From GWF2-30-66 sp042576225 (GTDB lineage: Bacteria > Babelota > Babeliae > Babelales > Vermiphilaceae), in contig JBHPCA010000014.1 in the NCBI GenBank assembly GCA_042576225.1, positions 1-30,327 on the forward strand: 30,327 bases of DNA, given 5' to 3'. The notes under the pieces are model-generated. The model was not told the DNA's origin. It was given only the letters and a program-made list of their open reading frames with translations, and did no database searches. Positions 16,559-25,468 of this stretch are shown one piece after another. The position numbers and the translations under genes are program-made. Position 1 is the stretch's first letter; each line of letters begins with the position of its first letter.

Positions 16559-17920
16559 CTAACTAAGCATTATTCTTTCTTCTGGGTATGCTAACTCTCT
16601 TTTTTCTTTATGGACACGCTTGAGGGCTAGTAAGAATGTGAGGCCTCCTATGCGACCAACAATCATACCGATTATGATAATAATTTTTCCCAGTGATGAG
16701 AGATACGTTGTTATCCCGGTTGTAAGACCTAAGTTTGCAAATGCAGAGATGTTTTCAAATAATATGTCTTGCAGGCCCCAGCTTTTTGATCCTTCTGTAA
16801 TCATCAATAAAAGTGTTGCAATTAATATCCATATTATACTTAAAAATATTATTGCAATTGATTTGTATATCTGGTCCATTGCAATGCGGCGGCCCATAAT
16901 GGAAACGTGTGATCTGCCATATATAGTGGATTTTACAGCAGAAAAGAATATAGCTAGGTTTGTAACCTTTATACCACTTCCTGGAGAACCTGGCGCTGAG
17001 CCTATAAATGATATAATCATTATTATAAATATTGTAGCAGGAACAAAATCATTTAAGTTGCAAGATAAAACACCAGAGCTACGAGATGTAACTGCATGGA
17101 ATATTGAGTTTATAATTTTATATGGCCAACTTAAGTTTACCATTGTTACATTACGCTCTAATATAAAAAACATTGCTCCCGCAGAAAGTACAATTGCACT
17201 AGAGACAAATAATACAATTTTACTGTGTAGTGTAAACATATGCCTTCTTTTTTTAAAGAGTGAGGCTATGTAGTCTAATATTTCTCGCCAAACAATAAAT
17301 CCCATACCTCCAAAGAATACTAAACAGGTAGAAGCTATGAGTAAAACTGCACTGTTAGGTGGTATTATCCCATTATCAAGTAAAGTTACCCCTGGAGCAT
17401 TGCAAAATGATGCTACTGCTTGGAATATTGAGCGAAAAATAGTTGTGCTTAACGGGTAGCTATAATAGTTGCGTATCCCAATAAACATAAATATGGCCCC
17501 TATAGCCTCTGTTGCAAATGCTATGGTGACAATCGAAAGTACAAGAGTTCTCATTTTTCTAAGTTTGTCTATTTCGAGAACTTGCCCCGCCATCAACTGT
17601 GTTGTCAAACCAAGCCTTGTAAAAAGCGCCATAAAAAATAGGGTCATTGTAATAAGTCCCAGCGCCCCAACCTGCATTAAAAGCATCAAAACAGTATGTC
17701 CAAACGTGGTAAAACATTCCTGAATATTAAGAGGAAAGAGTCCCGTTACGCATGTGACCGACGTAGCCGTAAAAAACAGATCTAAAATAGATGCACTTTT
17801 GCCAGCCTCTGTTCTGGCGCATGGGAGCCATAAAAAAAATGTGCCTATGATGATTGTGATAAAAACAGAAATCAAGATTGTTCTGCTTGGTGAAAACTGA
17901 GATAACTTTCTACCGCCCAT
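16559..17920 (-). CDS. ktrB: Potassium transporter membrane subunit KtrB/TrkH
   Basis: This 453-residue integral membrane protein is the K+-translocating subunit of a Ktr/Trk system. Four pore-loop regions are recognisable: TATSVTCVTGL (51-61), QAVASFCNAPGV (167-178), HAVTSRSSGV (275-284) and ENISAFANLGLTTG (389-402). Each is flanked by hydrophobic helices, giving the expected fourfold M-P-M layout. The second filter reads NAPG where NAG-F is usual. The third transmembrane unit is followed by GSAPGSPGSGIK, a known flexible loop region in this family. The minus-strand ATG is preceded by GGAATG and by a promoter at 17955-17982. ktrA follows directly. Confidence 0.95.
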   Translation of the reverse strand: MGGRKLSQFSPSRTILISVFITIIIGTFFLWLPCARTEAGKSASILDLFFTATSVTCVTGLFPLNIQECFTTFGHTVLMLLMQVGALGLITMTLFFMALFTRLGLTTQLMAGQVLEIDKLRKMRTLVLSIVTIAFATEAIGAIFMFIGIRNYYSYPLSTTIFRSIFQAVASFCNAPGVTLLDNGIIPPNSAVLLIASTCLVFFGGMGFIVWREILDYIASLFKKRRHMFTLHSKIVLFVSSAIVLSAGAMFFILERNVTMVNLSWPYKIINSIFHAVTSRSSGVLSCNLNDFVPATIFIIMIISFIGSAPGSPGSGIKVTNLAIFFSAVKSTIYGRSHVSIMGRRIAMDQIYKSIAIIFLSIIWILIATLLLMITEGSKSWGLQDILFENISAFANLGLTTGITTYLSSLGKIIIIIGMIVGRIGGLTFLLALKRVHKEKRELAYPEERIMLS

Positions 17921-17954
17921 AATTTACATTCCATTTTTAATAGGTTTTCAAACT

Positions 17955-17982
17955 ATTTTACCATACTTGATTACAAAGTTAA
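17955..17982 (-). promoter_or_regulatory. Promoter for ktrBA
   Basis: Minus strand: TTAACT, a 16-bp spacer ending in an extended TGG, then TAAAAT. It lies 35 bp upstream of the ktrB start. Confidence 0.5.
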
Positions 17983-18068
17983 TATAATTTACTTCTTATT
18001 GTAAGATTCTATTATATTAATTTCAGATTTTAAAGTAAACACAAAGATAGTAGGTTTTAAAATTAATG

Positions 18069-18662
18069 CTATATTTTCCCCTTAATAAATAAAATTATAA
18101 ATATAACAAGGGCCACAAAAAGCATAGATAAAAGATTGAAATATCTGTCTATGAAATATTTTATTTGTTTGCCCCAAATGGTGATAATTATCGCCACCAA
18201 GAAGAATCTGGCCCCTCTTGCTAGACAAGAAAAAAATATAAATGGGATTATTGGCAGCTGGCAAAAGCCTGCGCTTAACGTTGCAGCTTTATAGGGGATT
18301 GGCGTAAACCCGGATATGAGTATGGCCCATGTTGCGTAGGTGTGATACAAGCCCTTTAAATAGTAAAACGTTTTTTGAGGTACGATGTAGGAGATAAGTT
18401 TAAAATTAAGTATATTTTCACCAAAATTTGTCCATAAGAAAGATCCCAATAGATAGCCTGTAATTCCCCCTAAGACGGAAGATATTGTAGCCATAAGGGC
18501 ATATTTGAGGGATTTCTTTCTGTTTTCTAGGCAGTAGAGAATTAATATAGGGTCAACCGGTATTAAAACTATTGCTTCTAAGTAAAATAATATGCAAAAA
18601 AATGGGTTTGCATATTTGGTGTGTACTTTTGAGCCTAGCCAATTATATATTTTTTTTAGCAT
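18069..18662 (-). CDS. DedA/VTT-family membrane protein (YqaA-like)
   Basis: A 197-residue inner-membrane protein of the DedA/SNARE-associated (VTT) superfamily, whose members include undecaprenyl-phosphate and phospholipid flippases. The family signature is visible in two parts: FYLEAIVLIPVDP (26-38), with a membrane-embedded acidic residue E30 and re-entrant prolines, and SGFTPIPYKAATLSAGF (117-133). GGITGYLLG (65-73) and the ARGARFF arginines (149, 152) also fit. The pattern PIPYKAATLSAG is closer to the short YqaA branch than to classic DedA. The ribosome binding site is AGGAAA. A promoter at 18690-18719 suggests separate expression from glyQS. The transported substrate is unknown. Confidence 0.88.
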   Translation of the reverse strand: MLKKIYNWLGSKVHTKYANPFFCILFYLEAIVLIPVDPILILYCLENRKKSLKYALMATISSVLGGITGYLLGSFLWTNFGENILNFKLISYIVPQKTFYYLKGLYHTYATWAILISGFTPIPYKAATLSAGFCQLPIIPFIFFSCLARGARFFLVAIIITIWGKQIKYFIDRYFNLLSMLFVALVIFIILFIKGKI

Positions 18663-18689
18663 GATTTTCCTGTTATAACCCTCAGAGTT

Positions 18690-18719
18690 ATTATAAAAAT
18701 AGGTTATACGATCTGCGAA
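18690..18719 (-). promoter_or_regulatory. Promoter for the DedA-family gene
   Basis: Minus strand: TTCGCA, an 18-bp spacer, TATAAT (perfect -10). It lies 28 bp before the start codon. Confidence 0.42.
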
Positions 18720-18729
18720 ACTAACAAAC

Positions 18730-18765
18730 GGTTAATTGGGCTAATGGGGCTAACGGGGCTTTAGC
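18730..18765 (+). repeat. Four 9-bp tandem repeats
   Basis: Units GGTTAATTG, GGCTAATGG, GGCTAACGG and GGCTTTAGC run head to tail in the gap between glyQS and the DedA-family gene. On the + strand the last part can fold as GCTAA/TTAGC before a T-rich run. Confidence 0.75.
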
Positions 18766-18788
18766 TTTTGTTTTTTATGTGAAATATT

Positions 18789-20111
18789 TTATTGTAATAT
18801 ATCGCGCAAATAATCTTTGATCTTATCTATTGGGATACGTTTTTGTTCGGTTGTATTCCTGTCTCGTGCGGTTACCATATGGTCATTATCGCTGTCAAAA
18901 TCATAAGTAAAGCAGACGGGGGTGCCAATCTCATCCTGTCTTCGGTAGCGTTTTCCAATAGACCCAGATACGTCAAACATAATATGTGGTTCTTCGATTT
19001 TTAAATCTTTAAATATTTTTTCAGATTGTTCAAGTTGTTTTTTTGTAAGAGGCAGGATCGCAGCCTTTATTGGTGCAACTGCAGGGTCTAATTTCAAGAC
19101 TGTTCGGCTTTCACCATCTATAACATCTTCTTTATATGCGTCAAATAGTAGAGTCAAGAAGAGTCTGTCTACGCCGACTGAGCACTCTACAACATCAGGG
19201 ATATAAGATTCTTTTGTGGCATCATCAAATACGGCTAAATCTTTTCCCGAGTGTTTTGAGTGCTGAGAAAGATCATAGTTGCCTCGATGGGCGATACCTT
19301 CTAGTTCTTGCCAGCCAAATGGAAATTCATACTCCACATCGGAGCATTTTATGCTGTAATGAGCAAGCTCATCTTTTGCGTGCGGACGTAATCGTAATTT
19401 TTCAGGGTTTACGCCAAGTTTTTTGACAAAATCGAGCCTATTTTCTTGCCAAAAATCGAAAAACTTATCAGCGTCATCTTTTTTGCAAAACCATTCTACT
19501 TCCATCTGTTCGAATTCACGCATTCTAAACAAAAACTGTCTTGGATTAATCTCATTTCTAAATGCTTTGCCAATTTGGGCTATGCCAAACGGGATTTTTA
19601 CTCTATTGGTGGACATCATGTTTTTAAAGTTGGTAAAAATAGCCTGTGCCGTTTCAGGGCGTAGGTAAGCCTCAGATGCGCTTCCTGCAGAGGCTCCCAG
19701 CTGGGTTTTGAACATCATGTTAAATTGTTTAATTTCGGTCCATTTTTTTTGTCCGCAATTTGGGCAAGCTTTTTCTAAATCTATATGATCTGCTCGGTAT
19801 CGATGTTTGCAGTTTTGACAGTCTACCATTGGGTCATGGAAACAGTCGATGTGACCGGAAGCTTCCCAGACCGCTCTTGGACCCAAAAGGGCACCTTCTA
19901 AAAGTAAGACATCTCCTATATCTACACTGCTTATAGATTTTGTCCAGGCGTTTCGTATATTATTTTTGAGTAAGAGACCTAAGTGTCCAAAGTCATAGAC
20001 ACCATTGAGGCCACCATAAATATCTGCGGATTGGTATACAAATCCCCTTCGCTTGCATAATGCGACAATTTTGTCGAGTGTGATGCCTGATTTTTTATTT
20101 TTTTTGTTCAT
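18789..20111 (-). CDS. glyQS: Glycyl-tRNA synthetase, single-chain dimer type
   Basis: This enzyme charges tRNA-Gly in the cytoplasm. The 440-residue class II enzyme is the single-polypeptide alpha2 type rather than the bacterial GlyQ+GlyS tetramer. It opens with KIVALCKRRGFVYQSADIYGGLNGVYDFG. It then has the motif GPRAVWEASGH (78-87) and a zinc-binding insertion with C98, C101, C116 and C119. Motif 2 is in FRNEINPRQFLFRMREFEQMEVEWF (184-208); motif 3 lies in SVGVDRLFLTLLFDAY. The anticodon-binding domain at the C-terminus (APIKAAILPLTKK...) is complete. The start ATG has a weak AGAAAG upstream. The leader is short and includes part of a tandem decamer array (20131-20180). Confidence 0.97.
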   Translation of the reverse strand: MNKKNKKSGITLDKIVALCKRRGFVYQSADIYGGLNGVYDFGHLGLLLKNNIRNAWTKSISSVDIGDVLLLEGALLGPRAVWEASGHIDCFHDPMVDCQNCKHRYRADHIDLEKACPNCGQKKWTEIKQFNMMFKTQLGASAGSASEAYLRPETAQAIFTNFKNMMSTNRVKIPFGIAQIGKAFRNEINPRQFLFRMREFEQMEVEWFCKKDDADKFFDFWQENRLDFVKKLGVNPEKLRLRPHAKDELAHYSIKCSDVEYEFPFGWQELEGIAHRGNYDLSQHSKHSGKDLAVFDDATKESYIPDVVECSVGVDRLFLTLLFDAYKEDVIDGESRTVLKLDPAVAPIKAAILPLTKKQLEQSEKIFKDLKIEEPHIMFDVSGSIGKRYRRQDEIGTPVCFTYDFDSDNDHMVTARDRNTTEQKRIPIDKIKDYLRDILQ

Positions 20112-20130
20112 TTTTTCTTTCTTGTTTTAT

Positions 20131-20180
20131 ACTAGTTAATACTAGTTAACACTAGTTTACACTACTTAATACTAATTATT
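20131..20180 (-). repeat. Five 10-bp tandem repeats in the glyQS leader
   Basis: On the + strand: ACTAGTTAAT, ACTAGTTAAC, ACTAGTTTAC, ACTACTTAAT and ACTAATTATT, exactly in 10-base register. The array covers the predicted transcription start and most of the leader of glyQS. Confidence 0.85.
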
Positions 20181-20197
20181 TATTTGTTTTTTGGCAA
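20169..20197 (-). promoter_or_regulatory. Promoter for glyQS overlapping the decamer array
   Basis: Minus strand: TTGCCA (one mismatch to consensus), a 17-bp spacer, TAGTAT. The -10 falls within the decamer repeats and the start site near 20162 is inside them. Confidence 0.45.
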
Positions 20198-20356
20198 ATG
20201 GTAGGCCCTATAATGCAAATAGCAATAGGTAGTTAGTCTGCTAGTTTTTTGTTGTTATTTGGGTTACAATACTAGGTGAATAAATCACATTGTATTTTTA
20301 TTGATATTTATTGATTCTAATTTTTTTATTTTTTTATTGGGGAAAGGTTAGCCAGA

Positions 20357-21997
20357 ATGGAAACAAAAAGAAATAGACTATTGTCTTATATTGCAATTAC
20401 GTTGTGTGCGGTGTTGTGTTTTGCTTTGATTAAAACATATAGGTATCAGGTAGTTCTCAAATCTATGATTTCTCGAGTTTCTGATAATAAGCTTCAGTCT
20501 TTGTCTGACTCAGGTATCCCACGGGTAGTGGAGAAAGTAGTTGGTAAAAGTAATGCATGGAGGCCGGTCCAGGAAGCGGTAAAAGATACGGTTGTGCAGG
20601 TTTTTTCTCATATTGCAGAGTTTGATTTTAAACAACCGTATAGAACGCCTCGGCAGTTTACTTCAACAGGAAGTGGGTTTTTTATCAACGATGAGGGTGA
20701 TATAATTACCAATTTCCATGTGGTAGATCAGGCTAGATCTATTTGGATACAGATTCCGTCTCTGGGAAAAAGAATTATAGACGTTGAGGTAGTTGGAGTA
20801 AGTCCTGATCGGGATATTGCGCTTTTAAGGCTAAAAAAAGATGGTAAAGAGATTATTGCCAAAGAGATCGGAAAGATCCCTCATTTGGCGCTTGGTAATT
20901 CTGACTTAATTAGAAGATCTGATGAAGTTATGGCGTTGGGGTATCCACTTGGACAACAGTCGCTCAAAAGTACTACTGGTGTGATAAGTGGGCGAGAGGG
21001 CAATCTTATACAGATGAGTGCTCCGATAAATCCGGGCAACTCTGGAGGTCCACTGCTCAATGTGAATGGTGAAGTTGTGGGAGTAAATACTGCAGCGGTA
21101 TTGGCAGCACAAAATGTTGGGTACATAATTCCAATTAATGAATTGCGGGTTGTTTTGCCAGATCTTTATAAGGTTAGGTTATTAAGAAAACCTTTCTTGG
21201 GTATTTTGTTTACCAATGCGACAGAAAGCTTAACAGAGTTTTTAGGCAATCCAAAACCAGGTGGTTGTTACGTGACAGAAGTTATAGGCAATAGTACGTT
21301 GCAAAAAGCGGGCGTACAACGTGGCGATATGATTTATGAGATTAACGGTCACAAAATAGATGTGTATGGGGATATGAGTGTTGTGTGGAGTGAGGACAAG
21401 ATATCTTTAGTAGATTATGTGTCGAGATTATCTATAGGGCAGGATGTTAATCTTATGGTGTATAGAAGTGGTGAACGAAAAGATTTAACTATAAAGTTTA
21501 GCCAAGCCGAATTACCGGCTGTCCATAGAGTGTATCCTGGATTTGAAGAGGTAGATTATGAAGTTTTTGCAGGTATGGTTGTTATGGAACTGACCATGAA
21601 CCATGTCCAAATATATTCAAAAATTGCTCCAGGTCTTTTGAGATATGCTGAGATGAAGAACCAATCTGAAAAGGCATTAATCGTAACCCACATCTTCCCA
21701 ACGGCACAAATTTACAGAACACGCACCTTGCTACCCGGTGCGACACTAAATGAAGTTAATGGCACAAAAGTAGAGACATTGCAAGACTTTAGAAAAGCAC
21801 TTTCTAATATTAAGAACGGCAAGTTTACTATTTTGGCTTCAGATCAAGTTTCTCGTGCTTCAGACAATGTGTTTATTGTATTGCCGTTTGATAAAGTGTT
21901 GCAAGAAGAGGCTGTTTTATCAATGGATTATAAATATCCTATATCAGGTACGGCAAGACAGATACTTGTGCAAAATATGAAAAATAAAGAAATATAG
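20357..21997 (+). CDS. Membrane-anchored HtrA/Deg-type serine protease with PDZ domains
   Basis: HtrA proteases degrade or refold damaged proteins outside the cytoplasm. Residues 9-28 form an uncleaved-looking N-terminal membrane anchor. The trypsin-like domain (about 75-270) has all three catalytic residues: H121 (TNFHVV), D153 (DRDIALLRL) and S229 (NPGNSGGP). A PDZ domain follows (about 278-385; GDMIYEINGHKIDVYG). A more degenerate PDZ-like region is near 440-540 (LLPGATLNEVNGTKV). Between them, YPGFEEVDYEVFAGMVVMEL resembles the segment linking PDZ domains in plant-type Deg proteases more than E. coli DegP. The length is 546 residues. ATG 20357 has AAAGG eight bases upstream. A shorter paralog lies at 26917. 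Confidence 0.93.
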   Translation: METKRNRLLSYIAITLCAVLCFALIKTYRYQVVLKSMISRVSDNKLQSLSDSGIPRVVEKVVGKSNAWRPVQEAVKDTVVQVFSHIAEFDFKQPYRTPRQFTSTGSGFFINDEGDIITNFHVVDQARSIWIQIPSLGKRIIDVEVVGVSPDRDIALLRLKKDGKEIIAKEIGKIPHLALGNSDLIRRSDEVMALGYPLGQQSLKSTTGVISGREGNLIQMSAPINPGNSGGPLLNVNGEVVGVNTAAVLAAQNVGYIIPINELRVVLPDLYKVRLLRKPFLGILFTNATESLTEFLGNPKPGGCYVTEVIGNSTLQKAGVQRGDMIYEINGHKIDVYGDMSVVWSEDKISLVDYVSRLSIGQDVNLMVYRSGERKDLTIKFSQAELPAVHRVYPGFEEVDYEVFAGMVVMELTMNHVQIYSKIAPGLLRYAEMKNQSEKALIVTHIFPTAQIYRTRTLLPGATLNEVNGTKVETLQDFRKALSNIKNGKFTILASDQVSRASDNVFIVLPFDKVLQEEAVLSMDYKYPISGTARQILVQNMKNKEI

Positions 21998-22152
21998 TAA
22001 AAAGGGCGTATTGGAGCGCTCATAAGCTATATTAATTACTTAAAAATTTTTAAATATTTTAATTTTAGCCTAACTCTTGCGGCTTTATGTGCATGTTGTG
22101 TACCATAAAATTGAGGGATAATTATTTATAATAATTTTTAAGGGGAGTTGCT

Positions 22153-23739
22153 ATGAGGCGCATTTCTATATTTTTGTTATTATCATCTATTTCTTTACAA
22201 ATTTCTTGTACACGTAAAAATGTTTTTATTACCAATAATACGCCATATGAGATTTCATACGAGACGAAAAAGTTTTTTCCACATACTGGTAAATCTGCTC
22301 CTTTTCCTCATACATCTGCCGCTGTGAAGAAAGCAGCTTCTAAACAGAAGAAGTCTGCGTCTGCCAGCATGCTTTCTATCAAACCTTGGGAATGTAAAAA
22401 GGTTGCAAGTATTACTAAAGTTGTTTATGCCGATAAATCTAAGAAGGATTCTATTATTATTATAAAGGGTCAATTAAAAGACGAAAAAACCAAAAAGGAT
22501 GCTAAATTTGAATTGCATGTTGAAGAAACGGGTACGAAGTATGGGGTTCATCCACAAAAGTTTTACAAAAGGAAGTCAGGCGATAGTGCTTCTAATATTA
22601 TAAGAGTAAGTAAAGTATTAAAAATTGGTAAGAAAACCATAGATATTCTTATGAGGGATGTTCCTCCGAAAAAAGGATCTTTGAGGGATATTGAATATAT
22701 TTTTACACTACCTCCTTATCCAACTCCCAAGCGGCATGATAGAAAAAACGTTTTGCATATTTTTCAGCAGAACTTATATATGCGACCTCTCATAGCCTTT
22801 CCTAATGATGGTCAGGTTGAAAGAGCATCTATGTTTTTCAAGGAGATGTTGACATCGGGGTTAAAGTTTAAACCAGATGTTGTTGTGGTAAGTGAAGTGT
22901 TTATTCCTAAATGTGAGAAAATTTTAGACCGTGAAGCCAAAAAGCATGGATACAAATATCATACGCCGATGCTGGCGGCTTCGTCTGCAAAATTGAATCT
23001 ATTTAAGGTAGCAGTAGAAGGTATAGAGGCTATTACTACTGGAAAGCCTCCAACATTGGCTAGTGGTGGTGTGAAAATTTATAGTTTATTCCCAATTGAA
23101 AAAACTAAAGAGGTAACATTTGGAAGAAGTCGATGTCATAAAACGGATTGCCTTTCAGACAAAGGATGCGTATATGCGTTAGTAAACAAAAAGGGCAGGA
23201 AATATAAAATCTTTGCTACCCATACAGACTCAGCATCAAAAGATATTAGGTTAAAACAGTACCAAGTTATTGAAGATTTTATAAATCAACAGAGAATGGA
23301 AAAAACAAATGGGGTGGCTGTGAAAGAGAGATATCCGGTAATTATAGTTGGCGATATGAATATGTGCTCATTTGAAGAAAGATACGCAGATGAGAGAAAA
23401 AAGATGCTCAAAATTCTTAATGCTAAAATTGTTAAAAATATTGGGCATAAAATTTCTTTAGCTCGCAGGAAGATTTTCAAAGGTAAGAAAAGATCGCCTG
23501 AAGTATACTTCAATGCTTTGGCTGCTTTTGAGCATCCAACTTGGGAAGGTTTTGATCTGGACCTTTTACTTTACGAAAAGGGCCGTCACGAGCCTATAAA
23601 ATCCTACAGAAAGGTGATTGCTGAAAGACTAAAATATAAGCCTTGGGTTAATAATGCAGGCCATACGTATTTTGGTGCTCCTGGGTGGGAGATGTCGGAT
23701 CACCAAGGGGTAATTGGATATCTAGAATACCCAAAATAA
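22153..23739 (+). CDS. Exported EEP-fold hydrolase, neutral sphingomyelinase-like (copy 1)
   Basis: A signal peptide with a Cys at its end (SSISLQISC, lipobox-like but with Q at -3) is followed by NVFITNNTPYEI and a roughly 180-residue N-terminal domain I do not recognise. From residue 198 the endonuclease/exonuclease/phosphatase fold is clear: N207 (FQQNLYM), E248 (VVSEVF), H357 (ATHTDS), D401 and N403 (VGDMNM), D470 (FDLDLLL), and D516-H517 (SDHQGV). The EVF plus DKGCVYA and ATHTDS combination is that of bacterial sphingomyelinase C rather than of DNA nucleases. Substrate (sphingomyelin or another phosphodiester) is inferred. ATG 22153 follows AGGGGAG. The next gene is a paralog, and a hairpin separates them. 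Confidence 0.88.
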   Translation: MRRISIFLLLSSISLQISCTRKNVFITNNTPYEISYETKKFFPHTGKSAPFPHTSAAVKKAASKQKKSASASMLSIKPWECKKVASITKVVYADKSKKDSIIIIKGQLKDEKTKKDAKFELHVEETGTKYGVHPQKFYKRKSGDSASNIIRVSKVLKIGKKTIDILMRDVPPKKGSLRDIEYIFTLPPYPTPKRHDRKNVLHIFQQNLYMRPLIAFPNDGQVERASMFFKEMLTSGLKFKPDVVVVSEVFIPKCEKILDREAKKHGYKYHTPMLAASSAKLNLFKVAVEGIEAITTGKPPTLASGGVKIYSLFPIEKTKEVTFGRSRCHKTDCLSDKGCVYALVNKKGRKYKIFATHTDSASKDIRLKQYQVIEDFINQQRMEKTNGVAVKERYPVIIVGDMNMCSFEERYADERKKMLKILNAKIVKNIGHKISLARRKIFKGKKRSPEVYFNALAAFEHPTWEGFDLDLLLYEKGRHEPIKSYRKVIAERLKYKPWVNNAGHTYFGAPGWEMSDHQGVIGYLEYPK

Positions 23740-23747
23740 TAAAATAA

Positions 23748-23773
23748 ATTAAGGGGGCGAAAGTCCCCTTAAT
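23748..23773. terminator. Hairpin between the two EEP genes
   Basis: ATTAAGGGGGC pairs with GTCCCCTTAAT (one G-T wobble) and closes on a GAAA tetraloop: an 11-bp stem starting 8 bp after the stop. No T-run follows, so it may be an attenuator or an RNA-stabilising hairpin rather than a full terminator. Confidence 0.65.
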
Positions 23774-23901
23774 ATTCCTAAGAGGTCCTTGAGAAAATCA
23801 AAAACTTTTATATTTCATAAAATACTTTCTTTTTTAGTTTTCTTAATTTATCATAAAATTTTAGATATTTTTTGTTTAAAATATTTTTCAGGAGAGTGTC
23901 T

Positions 23902-25422
23902 ATGAGATGTTTTTCAAAAATTTTACTCGTTTTTTTATGTGTTATCTTGCATACTTCTTGTTTTGGGACAAATGTGTTTATAACAAATAATTCGCCTTTT
24001 AAATTATGCTTTAAAGTGCTTTGTCTTTCTAAGTTATTAAAAAAGAAGAAGCATTACAAAGTATTAAAAAAAGAGATAGAGCCGTGGGAGCATCAAAAAA
24101 TTTTGCATATAAAGAGAGAAAAGCTTCCATTGAAAGATTTACATCAAACAGTTGAATTCCAGCTAGAGGGGGAGGCGATAAGTAGCAAGTGGGACTTTAA
24201 AAAACTTTTTAGTTTATATGTAGATGTACTTTTTTCAAATGAAATGGAGTATGGTGTCTCTAAAAAATATGGACAAATATCTCATATATCTAGCACGCCT
24301 GGTATATTTGGCATAAAAAGAGCAAAAAATGTGTTTTCGCTTGACAATAAAAATATAGATATTCTGTATCGCGATGTGCCCAAAAAGGGTGCATTTAACG
24401 ATATTGAGTATGTACTATCGTTTCAGCCAGGCCCGATACCCAAGGTAGATAATAGATCTCATGTGTTACATCTGTTTCAGCAAAACTTGTATATGCGACC
24501 GAAGGTATGTTGCGCTTTTGCCAATGACGGACAGATCGAGAGAGCAAATATTTTCTTTAAAGAAATGCTGGCTTCAGGGCTCGAATCCAAGCCGGATGTT
24601 ATTACATTAAATGAGGTGTTTGATTTAAAGAGTCTAAATGCTTTGGTGAGTGAGGCTAAAAAGTATGGGTACAAATATCGTACATCGGTGTTGGCCTCAT
24701 GGTCCTCATGTTTTTGCAGTATTTTAGGTTCAGGTGTAAAGTGGTTTTTTGGTAAAAAAGACAAGTGGCCAACGCTTTCAAACGGCGGAGTGATAATTTT
24801 TAGTAGGTTTCCAATTAAGAAAATATCTCAGGTAACATTTTCAAAAGAATGCAGCAGCAAACCAGATTCTATTGCAAATAAGGGTTGTTTGTATGCAAAA
24901 ATCAATAAAAAAGGCAAAATATATCATGTTTTTGCAACGCATACAGATTCTGTTTCAAAAGAAATCAGAATTAAGCAGTATGATGTTATTAAAAAGTTTA
25001 TTGAAAAACAAAAAATACCAAAAAATCAGCCGGTAATTATAGTTGGCGATATGAATATGTGTTCATTTAGTGAGTTATACAAAGATGAGAAAAAAAAGAT
25101 GCTCAAGACACTTAATGCAAAAATTATTAAAAACACAGGTTTTAAGTATTCTTTGGCTCGAAAAGGTAACGCAGAAACAAGATTGCCTGAACAGTATTAT
25201 AATGCACTAATTGGACATCCAGAGTGGGCTAGATGTGATCTAGATCTTATGCTTTGCGGGAAAGATTATCTTAAGCCTGTAAAATCTTATAGAAAAATTT
25301 TGTCCGGAAGGCTGAAATATAGCTCATGGGTTACCAATTCTAATCACCCCTATTTTGGCGCTCCTGGGTGGGAGATGTCTGATCACCAAGGGGTGTATGG
25401 ATATTTCGAATTTAAAAAATAA
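23902..25422 (+). CDS. Exported EEP-fold hydrolase, neutral sphingomyelinase-like (copy 2)
   Basis: Paralog of the preceding gene, aligned from the signal peptide to the last residue. The start is ATG 23902, with AGGAGAG five bases upstream; an upstream TTG would place ten extra residues ahead of the signal sequence. The export signal again ends in a conserved Cys (ILHTSC), followed by NVFITNNSPF. Active-site candidates are all present: N195, E238 (TLNEVF), H347 (ATHTDS), D383 and N385 (VGDMNM), D448, and D494-H495. It has 506 residues. The N-terminal third is much more diverged than the catalytic part, and this copy has extra cysteines near residues 270-272. EVFD matches bacterial sphingomyelinases more closely than copy 1 does. 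Confidence 0.88.
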   Translation: MRCFSKILLVFLCVILHTSCFGTNVFITNNSPFKLCFKVLCLSKLLKKKKHYKVLKKEIEPWEHQKILHIKREKLPLKDLHQTVEFQLEGEAISSKWDFKKLFSLYVDVLFSNEMEYGVSKKYGQISHISSTPGIFGIKRAKNVFSLDNKNIDILYRDVPKKGAFNDIEYVLSFQPGPIPKVDNRSHVLHLFQQNLYMRPKVCCAFANDGQIERANIFFKEMLASGLESKPDVITLNEVFDLKSLNALVSEAKKYGYKYRTSVLASWSSCFCSILGSGVKWFFGKKDKWPTLSNGGVIIFSRFPIKKISQVTFSKECSSKPDSIANKGCLYAKINKKGKIYHVFATHTDSVSKEIRIKQYDVIKKFIEKQKIPKNQPVIIVGDMNMCSFSELYKDEKKKMLKTLNAKIIKNTGFKYSLARKGNAETRLPEQYYNALIGHPEWARCDLDLMLCGKDYLKPVKSYRKILSGRLKYSSWVTNSNHPYFGAPGWEMSDHQGVYGYFEFKK

Positions 25423-25468
25423 CACATAAGTTAGGGGCAAAAACTGCTACTTGCAAGCTTATTGAAGT

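Noticed and set aside
16620..17273. Long (217-codon) open frame on the + strand
   Set aside because: It is fully antisense to ktrB, whose pore motifs are unmistakable; the frame is a codon-bias shadow.
20112..20168. T-box riboswitch ahead of glyQS
   Set aside because: The leader is only about 50 bases and lacks specifier and antiterminator structures.
20184..20214. Promoter for the anchored HtrA gene (TTGTTT, 19 bp, TATAAT)
   Set aside because: The -10 is perfect, but spacing is long and the -35 poor; kept only as a possibility.
25423..25468. Terminator between the converging EEP and TPR-like genes
   Set aside because: Only short interrupted pairing (ATAAG/CTTAT and GCAA/TTGC); too weak to call.
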